From positions 1 to 54,438 of the forward strand of contig NZ_JADMKB010000097.1 in NCBI RefSeq assembly GCF_018780075.1: a DNA stretch of 54,438 nt, written 5' to 3'. Positions 49,508 through 54,438 of this stretch are shown piece by piece. Origin of the DNA: Hydrogenophaga sp. Its GTDB lineage: Bacteria > Pseudomonadota > Gammaproteobacteria > Burkholderiales > Burkholderiaceae_C. The notes under the pieces are model-generated. The model was not told where the DNA came from. It made no database searches and was given only the letters and a program-made list of their open reading frames with translations. The number at the start of each line of letters is the position of its first letter. Position 1 is the first letter of the stretch. The position numbers and the translations under genes are program-made.

Positions 49508-50800
49508 ATGAAAAACCAACGCGTCCTCACCGGCATCACCACCTCCGGCACCCCCCACCTCGGCAACTACGTGGGTTCGGTCCGTCCTTCTGTGCGCATG
49601 AGCCTGCAACCGGGTGTGCAGAGTTTCTATTTCCTGGCCGACTACCACGCCCTCATCAAGGGCAGCGAACCGGCGCGCGTGCAGCGCTCCACACTGGAGA
49701 TTGCCGCCACCTGGCTGGCCTGTGGCCTGGACCCGGAGAAGGTCACCTTCTACCGCCAGTCCGACATCCCCGAGATTCCCGAGCTGACCTGGTTTCTGAC
49801 CTGTGTCACGGGCAAGGGCCTGCTCAACCGCGCCCACGCCTACAAGGCGTCGGTCGACAAAAACCACGCGGCGGGCGAAGAGCCCGACGCGGGCGTGACC
49901 GCCGGCCTCTTCATGTACCCGGTGTTGATGGCGGCCGACATCCTGATGTTCAATGCCCACCAGGTGCCGGTCGGCCGCGACCAGATCCAGCACATCGAGA
50001 TGGCGCGCGACATCGCGTCCAGCTTCAACCACCTCTACGGCGAGCACTTCACGCTGCCCGAGGCAGTGACCGAAGACCACGTGGCCCTGCTGCCCGGGCT
50101 GGACGGTCGCAAGATGAGCAAGAGCTACGACAACACCATCCCGCTGTTTGCCCCGCGGGAGCAGTTGAAGAAGCTGATCATGGGCATCCTGACCGACTCG
50201 CGTGCGCCCGGTGAACCCAAGGACACGGAGGGCTCAGCCCTGTTCCAGCTGTACCAGGCCTTCGCCAGCGCCGAAGAAACCGCTGCGCTGGCCCAGGCCT
50301 ACGCCGACGGCATTGCATGGGGTGACGCCAAGCAGGTGCTGTTCGAGCGCCTGGACCACGAAATCACGCCGTTGCGCGAGGTCTACGACCGGCTGATCCA
50401 GAACCCGGCCGAGATTGAAAAGACCTTGAAAGCCGGCGCCGAAAAGGCCCGCGCGGTGGCCACGCCGTTCACCGGCCGGTTGCGCCATGCCGTGGGCCTG
50501 CGCCCTCTGGACAGCGCGGTGGCTGGTCCAGCGGCCAAAGCGGCCAAGGCCGCAGCCCCCGGATTCAAACAGTACCGGGAGAAAGACGGGCAGTTCTATT
50601 TCAAGCTGGTCGACGCTCAGGGCAGCTTGTTGTTGCAGAGCATCGGGTTTGCCTCTCCGCGCGATGCGGCGCAAGCCATCGCATTGCTCCAGCAGCAGGG
50701 CCCGGCCGCCTTGGCCGGCCTGCAGGACCGCCTCAGCCACCAAGGCAATCATGCCGATCTGGACGCTGCGTTGCGGCATTTTTCAGAAGGCGCCCCCTGA
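49508..50800 (+). CDS. trpS: Tryptophanyl-tRNA synthetase with C-terminal DUF1508-like domain
   Basis: A 430-residue class Ic synthetase that charges tRNA-Trp. The HIGH-type motif is TSGTPHLGNY (12-21) and the second signature is KMSKS (202-206). The catalytic and anticodon regions end near residue 335. An Ala/Lys-rich linker (about 336-352) leads to an extra segment (353-395) with YREKDGQFYFKLVDAQG and an SPRDAAQAI helix, which looks like one YegP/DUF1508 repeat. The usual bacterial enzyme is about 335 residues. The function of the added domain is unknown. Confidence 0.95.
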   Translation: MKNQRVLTGITTSGTPHLGNYVGSVRPSVRMSLQPGVQSFYFLADYHALIKGSEPARVQRSTLEIAATWLACGLDPEKVTFYRQSDIPEIPELTWFLTCVTGKGLLNRAHAYKASVDKNHAAGEEPDAGVTAGLFMYPVLMAADILMFNAHQVPVGRDQIQHIEMARDIASSFNHLYGEHFTLPEAVTEDHVALLPGLDGRKMSKSYDNTIPLFAPREQLKKLIMGILTDSRAPGEPKDTEGSALFQLYQAFASAEETAALAQAYADGIAWGDAKQVLFERLDHEITPLREVYDRLIQNPAEIEKTLKAGAEKARAVATPFTGRLRHAVGLRPLDSAVAGPAAKAAKAAAPGFKQYREKDGQFYFKLVDAQGSLLLQSIGFASPRDAAQAIALLQQQGPAALAGLQDRLSHQGNHADLDAALRHFSEGAP

Positions 50801-50848
50801 TTTATCGCCAGAATTGCATTCTAGGGACAATTGACAGGGTACCCCGGT

Positions 50849-50861
50849 GCACCTCAGGTGC
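50849..50861. repeat. Palindrome 1 upstream of the response regulator
   Basis: GCACCTCAGGTGC is a perfect 6-bp inverted repeat around one central base, 155 nt before the response regulator gene. It lies 12 nt after a TTGACA (50831-50836), so it would overlap a promoter spacer. Confidence 0.45.
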
Positions 50862-50884
50862 GACAATCTCCGCAGAAGCCCTGA

Positions 50885-50901
50885 GTTCCCATGTTGGGAA
50901 C
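50885..50901. repeat. Palindrome 2 upstream of the response regulator
   Basis: GTTCCCA-TGT-TGGGAAC is a perfect 7-bp inverted repeat with a 3-nt spacer, 115 nt before the response regulator start. Its size fits a dimeric helix-turn-helix operator. Autoregulation by the downstream NarL-type regulator is an inference. Confidence 0.5.
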
Positions 50902-51016
50902 CCCGGAACGCGAAAACTAAAAACAAGGTCTGCATTCCGGTGCAAATCGCTATCGCCAAACCCCCCTGTTGTCGATATGCTAGTAACCCGGAACACCTAC
51001 TTTCACAGCACCCGCC

Positions 51017-51610
51017 ATGAGTATATTTGTCATTGACGACCATCCGCTGATGCGCGAGGCAGTCGTCATGCTGCTGCGCCGCCTTCGCACCTCCACCCAG
51101 GTGATCGAACTGGAGCGGCTGGCGACCGTCAGCCGTGCCATTGCCGAACACGGTGAGCCGGAACTGGTGTGCCTGGACCTGAAACTGCCCGACACCCACG
51201 GGGTGTCCGGCGTGCGCGAAGTGCGACAAATGCTGCCCGACACGTCCCTGATCGTGCTGTCGGCCTCGCCCGCATCCGACTATGAAGACCTGGCCCGTGA
51301 AGCCGGCGCCGACGCCTACGTTGAAAAATCGGCCGGTGCCGCACAGATCGGCAAGGTGTTGCGTGAGTTCCTGGCCGACGAGCCCGAAGACGAAAACGCG
51401 CCGACCATTCCGGAAAAACTGTCCAAACGCCAGAAGCAGCTGCTGGTGATGCTCGACCGGGGCCTGTCCAACCGCGACATCGCCGAAGAGTTGCAGATCA
51501 GCGAACACACGGTCAAGGTGCACCTTTGGCGCCTGTTCCGCCGACTCAATGTGAAGAGCCGCTCACAGGCCAGCCACCTCGCCCGCACCGCAGGCCTGCT
51601 CGACCTCTGA
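51017..51610 (+). CDS. NarL/FixJ-type response regulator
   Basis: A 197-residue two-domain regulator. The receiver domain has the acidic pair Asp7-Asp8 and the phosphoacceptor Asp54 (VCLDLKLPD). The LuxR-type helix-turn-helix (about residues 133-190) reads LSNRDIAEELQISEHTVKVH. The receiver's conserved lysine appears in YVEKSAG. It is preceded by 216 nt with two palindromes and a TATGCTAGTAA -10-like stretch. A histidine kinase gene converges from the other side and is the probable partner. Confidence 0.92.
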   Translation: MSIFVIDDHPLMREAVVMLLRRLRTSTQVIELERLATVSRAIAEHGEPELVCLDLKLPDTHGVSGVREVRQMLPDTSLIVLSASPASDYEDLAREAGADAYVEKSAGAAQIGKVLREFLADEPEDENAPTIPEKLSKRQKQLLVMLDRGLSNRDIAEELQISEHTVKVHLWRLFRRLNVKSRSQASHLARTAGLLDL

Positions 51611-51658
51611 TCCGCTGACAGCGCGGGCCGGGCGGCCGCCTTCACGGCGGTGCACGGC

Positions 51659-53071
51659 TCAGGTCGCCACGTCCGGCACCAGGTGTTTCTGGGTGTACGC
51701 CGGCAACATCACCCGAAACACACTGCCCCGGTTGGCCACGGACGACAGCGCGAGCTGGTAGCCCATCATCGTGGTCAGCTTGGACACGATGGTCAGCCCC
51801 AGGCCCAGGCTGTCTTCGGTGCCCTGGTGCTGTGACACCCGGAAAAACTCCTGGAAGATGGCCTGCTGGTGTTCGCGCGCAATGCCCACGCCGGTGTCCC
51901 AGACCTCAAACACCAACATGTCGTCGCGGTGACGCAGCCCGAGCAGCACCCCCCCGTGGGTCGTGTGGCGCAGCGCGTTGGACAGCAGGTTGCCCAGGAT
52001 GCGGCGCATCACCACCGGATCGGCCCAGATGGTGGTCGGCCGGGTGTGCGTCCTGAGCTTGAGCGATTTGCCCGACGCCACCGGCTCAAACTGCAGCGCC
52101 AGGTCGGCGAACAGCTGCTCCACATCCACATGTTGCAGGCGCACCTTGTAGTTGCCTGCATCGATGCGCGTCAGGTCGAACAGCGAGTCAAACAGCTCGT
52201 TGATCGCCCGGGTGGACTGCAGGATGCGCGGCGAGATGTCGCGCGCCATCTCCGGCTCGGTGGCGAGCCAGTCGGCGTACAGGCTCAGGGCGTGCACCGG
52301 CTGGCGCAGATCGTGCGCTGCCGACGCCAGAAAACGGTTCTTGGTGGCCACTGCGCGCAGTGAAGCACGGGTCTGCTGGGTCAGCGAATCGATCAACTCC
52401 TCGTTGGAGAACTGCAGCTCGAAACCGGCGCGGTACACCTGATGCAGGCGTTTGCCCGCCATCATCAGCAGCCACCAGAACACCATCAGAAGGACCAACG
52501 CCCCGCCCGCCATGCGAAGGGTCTCGCTGGTGTAACCATGGACGAAGGTGTTGAACAGCACACCAAACACCACCGACAGCACGAGGCTGTGGGCGTACCG
52601 CCGGAAAATCGGCTGGTAGGCACTGACCGCCACCAGGGCCAGCAGGCCCTGCCCCAGCACCACCACGCCGCAGACAAACTGGGTCCCCATGTCCGAGCGC
52701 CCATAACTCAGGGCCACGACGGCCCCCCAGAGCACGGCGACCGCGATCCAGGTCCATTGGTAACGGCTCACGAAAGCGAGGCGGTGAGGGCCTTCGCTGC
52801 TGTCGTAACGCAGGCGGTAGATGCCCAGCATCCGGTAGCGCAACACCAGGATGGTGGCCATCAGCCCCACCCAGCCCGCCAGGGCCATGACGGGCACCTG
52901 CCCGAAGTACATCAGCAACACCAGCACCGGCACCGCCAAGGCCGCCGCGGCCAGCGAAGACAACACGTCGTCCATCAACACGCCAATGAGCTGCGAATTC
53001 ACCCACTGGTCGCGCACCTCCACGGTGGCAGGCACGTGCTGGTAGGTGGCGGGCTGGGTATCGACGAGCAT
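51659..53071 (-). CDS. Membrane sensor histidine kinase
   Basis: A 470-residue kinase with about six membrane helices in the first 205 residues, in three pairs, and no periplasmic sensor domain, so it probably senses a membrane or intramembrane signal. The phosphoacceptor is His253 in AAHDLRQPVHAL, the HDLRQP form. The N box is NLLSNALRH (361-369), the G1 box WDTGVGI (391-397) and the G2 box LGLGLTI (422-428). The ATG at 53071 is preferred; upstream codons enter the tRNA promoter. It ends 48 nt from the response regulator stop, tail to tail. Confidence 0.9.
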   Translation of the reverse strand: MLVDTQPATYQHVPATVEVRDQWVNSQLIGVLMDDVLSSLAAAALAVPVLVLLMYFGQVPVMALAGWVGLMATILVLRYRMLGIYRLRYDSSEGPHRLAFVSRYQWTWIAVAVLWGAVVALSYGRSDMGTQFVCGVVVLGQGLLALVAVSAYQPIFRRYAHSLVLSVVFGVLFNTFVHGYTSETLRMAGGALVLLMVFWWLLMMAGKRLHQVYRAGFELQFSNEELIDSLTQQTRASLRAVATKNRFLASAAHDLRQPVHALSLYADWLATEPEMARDISPRILQSTRAINELFDSLFDLTRIDAGNYKVRLQHVDVEQLFADLALQFEPVASGKSLKLRTHTRPTTIWADPVVMRRILGNLLSNALRHTTHGGVLLGLRHRDDMLVFEVWDTGVGIAREHQQAIFQEFFRVSQHQGTEDSLGLGLTIVSKLTTMMGYQLALSSVANRGSVFRVMLPAYTQKHLVPDVAT

Positions 53072-53145
53072 GGGTGGGCGAAATGGGGGCCTGAAGTGTT
53101 GCAGCGCTTCCAGCGCTTCGAACGTGAAAAAACCCCTGAAGCTGC

Positions 53146-53154
53146 TGCTAGAAT
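53146..53154 (+). promoter_or_regulatory. Extended -10 of tRNA-Ser
   Basis: TGCTAGAAT is an extended -10 ending 15 nt before the mature 5' end of the tRNA, so the primary transcript would carry only a short 5' leader. No -35 is recognisable. Confidence 0.55.
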
Positions 53155-53169
53155 CGAGGGCTTCGACGC

Positions 53170-53261
53170 GGAGAGATGGCAGAGTGGTCGAATGCACCGG
53201 ATTCGAAATCCGGCGTACTGTTTATACAGTACCGAGGGTTCGAATCCCTCTTTCTCCGCCA
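53170..53261 (+). tRNA. tRNA-Ser (anticodon CGA)
   Basis: The 92-nt sequence folds as a class II tRNA. The acceptor stem is GGAGAGA paired with TTTCTCC, the discriminator is G (as in serine tRNAs) and the CCA end is encoded. The anticodon arm CCGGA-TTCGAAA-TCCGG gives anticodon CGA for codon UCG. A long variable arm (GTACTGTTTATACAGTAC) follows, and the T arm is GAGGG-TTCGAAT-CCCTC. Such a long hairpin variable arm is diagnostic of Ser/Leu/Tyr tRNAs. Confidence 0.97.
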
Positions 53262-53276
53262 AGGTCATTCCTTCTT

Positions 53277-53308
53277 CAACGCCCACCGCCCGTGGGCGTT
53301 GTCGTTTC
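53277..53308 (+). terminator. Terminator after tRNA-Ser
   Basis: A perfect 10-bp stem (CAACGCCCAC / GTGGGCGTTG, 5-nt loop) begins 16 nt after the tRNA and is followed by TCGTTTCT, a weak T tract. It also separates the tRNA from the converging Nudix gene. Confidence 0.7.
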
Positions 53309-53318
53309 TGGCGATGGC

Positions 53319-54098
53319 TCAGCCCAGCAGCGCCGCCAGCCCGCCCTCGGCTTCGAAGCGCCGGTTGCGGTAGCTCAGCCGGGTGGGCCCCTGCCAGACG
53401 GCCTCCCGCACCGGATGCGACGGATCCCCGGGATAACAGATCACCCGCTCGCCATCCAGGTCAAACGGCTCGGGCTCGATCAGCACCGGCGCGCGGCTGC
53501 GCGCGACCGCCATCACGTGCCCGACGTCGGCCAGCCGGACCAGCTGAACCAGGCTCATGATCTGCGGTGGCGCGAGATCGATCTCGCCAGCCCAATAGCG
53601 CTCCAGCCCGGCGCGCGGCGATGTCCACACCGCTTCGGTGGCTTCGTGGTCATCGTGAACGGCATCCTGACCCGCCGGCGCGGGCGCCACGAAAAAGCGG
53701 GTGTCGAACCGCTTGTTGGTGACCGAGGGCTGGCGCGGCGTCACCCAGCGCGACCAAGGCACCAGTTGGGTCGGCACGAGGCGCAGGCCGCATTCTTCGC
53801 GCGTCTCGCGCAGCGCCGCGACATGCAGGCCCACCGCCACGACGGGGGCCAGACCGGGTTCGCCAAGCGCCTCGCCATAGGCCTCGGGCGCGCGGTCGAG
53901 CCAGTCGGGCAGCGCGGCGCAATCGGTCGCGTCGAGCTTGCCGCCGGGAAACACGTGCACGCCACCGAGCACGCCGGAATTGCCGTGCCGGCGCACCAGC
54001 AGAACCTCCAGCCCCTGCGCGCCGTCGCGCAGCACCATCACAGTCGCCGCATCGACGGGCGGTGTCAGGACAAGGTCGGAATTGAGGAAAATGGCCAT
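53319..54098 (-). CDS. Nudix-family hydrolase
   Basis: A 259-residue Nudix hydrolase. The Nudix box is split: FPGGKLDATD (50-59) and RETREECGL (97-105) are separated by an insertion of about 35 residues, as in the NUDT19/RPP1-like group of CoA or nucleotide-derivative pyrophosphatases. The metal-binding REtrEE acids are intact (Glu98, Glu101, Glu102). The substrate is not predictable. The ATG at 54098 has a CACAAT (54105-54110, minus) exactly 6 nt upstream, the leaderless arrangement. Confidence 0.85.
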   Translation of the reverse strand: MAIFLNSDLVLTPPVDAATVMVLRDGAQGLEVLLVRRHGNSGVLGGVHVFPGGKLDATDCAALPDWLDRAPEAYGEALGEPGLAPVVAVGLHVAALRETREECGLRLVPTQLVPWSRWVTPRQPSVTNKRFDTRFFVAPAPAGQDAVHDDHEATEAVWTSPRAGLERYWAGEIDLAPPQIMSLVQLVRLADVGHVMAVARSRAPVLIEPEPFDLDGERVICYPGDPSHPVREAVWQGPTRLSYRNRRFEAEGGLAALLG

Positions 54099-54104
54099 GC
54101 CGCG

Positions 54105-54110
54105 ATTGTG
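54105..54110 (-). promoter_or_regulatory. Putative -10 of the Nudix gene, leaderless spacing
   Basis: CACAAT on the minus strand is followed by 6 nt and the ATG at 54098. It is the same hexamer as before yciO. Confidence 0.4.
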
Positions 54111-54149
54111 CCGGCACGACGCCGACGCGTCAGGCCACCGGTCACCTTC

Positions 54150-54334
54150 ATGACCAAGATGCCCCAATCTCCCGCCCTCGCCGACACACCCATGAACGAC
54201 CGCCTCCCCTGCCCTCGGCCGCACCGGCCGACCTCGGCCTGTGCCCGGAGCGGACACAGCGCCTGATGCGGGTGCTGCAGGCCGAGGTGGACCGCGGTCG
54301 CCTACCGGGGGCGGTGGTGCTGCTCGTGGACTGA
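54150..54334 (+). pseudogene. Broken N-terminal remnant of a serine hydrolase (beta-lactamase family)
   Basis: From 54230 one frame reads DLGLCPERTQRLMRVLQ and then GRLPGAVVLLVD before a TGA at 54332. This resembles the opening helix and first strand of class C beta-lactamase-like serine hydrolases (EstB type). The only nearby starts (54150 and 54192) are in a different frame, so at least one frameshift separates start and body. The SxxK catalytic domain is wholly missing. I infer a degraded gene start left by deletion. Confidence 0.5.
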
Positions 54335-54346
54335 GCCCGGTGCAGC

Positions 54347-54438
54347 TCAGGCGGGGGTCTTCGCCGGCCGTTGCCAGCGGAAAAACATCGGGTAGACCTT
54401 CTCCACCACCGGGCCGTTGAAGTCCCAGGCCAGGCACT
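54347..54438 (-). CDS. C-terminal end of an unidentified protein (cut by window edge)
   Basis: The last 29 codons of a minus-strand gene are visible, ending WQRPAKTPA before a TGA at 54347-54349. The visible part contains LAWDFNGPVVEKVYPMFF, which I do not recognise. It has ordinary local codon use (G/C third positions) and no internal stop. It converges on the serine-hydrolase remnant with 12 nt between stops. Confidence 0.45.
   Translation of the reverse strand, partial: CLAWDFNGPVVEKVYPMFFRWQRPAKTPA

Overview
The window is a GC-rich chromosomal segment that looks like a betaproteobacterium of the order Burkholderiales, most likely family Comamonadaceae. I infer this from gene order (asd-fimV-truA-trpF-trpB-trpA-accD; yceD-rpmF-plsX-fabH-fabD-fabG-acpP-fabF-rpoE-rseA-rseB-mucD-lepA-lepB-rnc-era-recO-pdxJ-acpS-nagZ; hemC-hemD-hemX-hemY divergent from ppc) and from protein style, not from a database search. 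Nearly everything is core housekeeping. I see no phage, integrase, insertion sequence, CRISPR array or defence system.

Layout. (1) 121-9488, plus strand: aspartate-semialdehyde dehydrogenase, the polar-hub/pilus protein FimV, tRNA pseudouridine synthase TruA, TrpF, TrpB, TrpA, the acetyl-CoA carboxylase beta subunit AccD and a Lon-type substrate-binding-domain protein. (2) 9565-29205, minus strand: a tightly packed ~20 kb series that begins with yceD-rpmF and runs through fatty-acid synthesis (plsX, fabHDG, acpP, fabF), a YgfX-like membrane protein, the sigma-E system (rpoE, rseA, rseB, mucD), then lepA, lepB, a DUF4845 protein, rnc, era, recO, pdxJ, acpS and nagZ. (3) 29254-30668, plus: a YceF-type Maf nucleotide pyrophosphatase and an RsmI-like methylase. 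(4) 30686-35132, minus: galU, an SppA-like S49 peptidase, a small Rieske protein, a Gph-like HAD phosphatase, an H-NS protein and the pseudouridine synthase RluC. (5) 35748-38738, plus: RNase E with a ~590 nt upstream leader. (6) 38848-43148, minus: hemC-hemD-hemX-hemY. (7) 43290-50800, plus: PEP carboxylase, a YciV-type PHP phosphoesterase, an EamA transporter, YciO, a site-2 (M50) protease and a tryptophanyl-tRNA synthetase with an extra C-terminal domain. (8) 51017-53071: a response regulator and a histidine kinase facing each other. (9) The right end: tRNA-Ser(CGA), a Nudix hydrolase, the broken start of a serine hydrolase and an incomplete minus-strand gene.

The large minus-strand cluster links membrane-lipid synthesis, envelope-stress sensing, protein export, RNA processing and ribosome assembly. 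It is probably broken into sub-operons by internal signals that I can see: a promoter in front of rpmF, a terminator between rpmF and plsX, a likely acpP promoter, and a terminator 60 nt before lepA. This last site, with a -10 element and a second hairpin upstream of it, is the best candidate in the window for an undescribed RNA element (either a ~65 nt sRNA or a lepA attenuator). A second genome-level signal is a repeated arrangement in which a -10-like hexamer sits exactly six bases before the start codon. It is seen at five or six genes and is what leaderless mRNAs would show.
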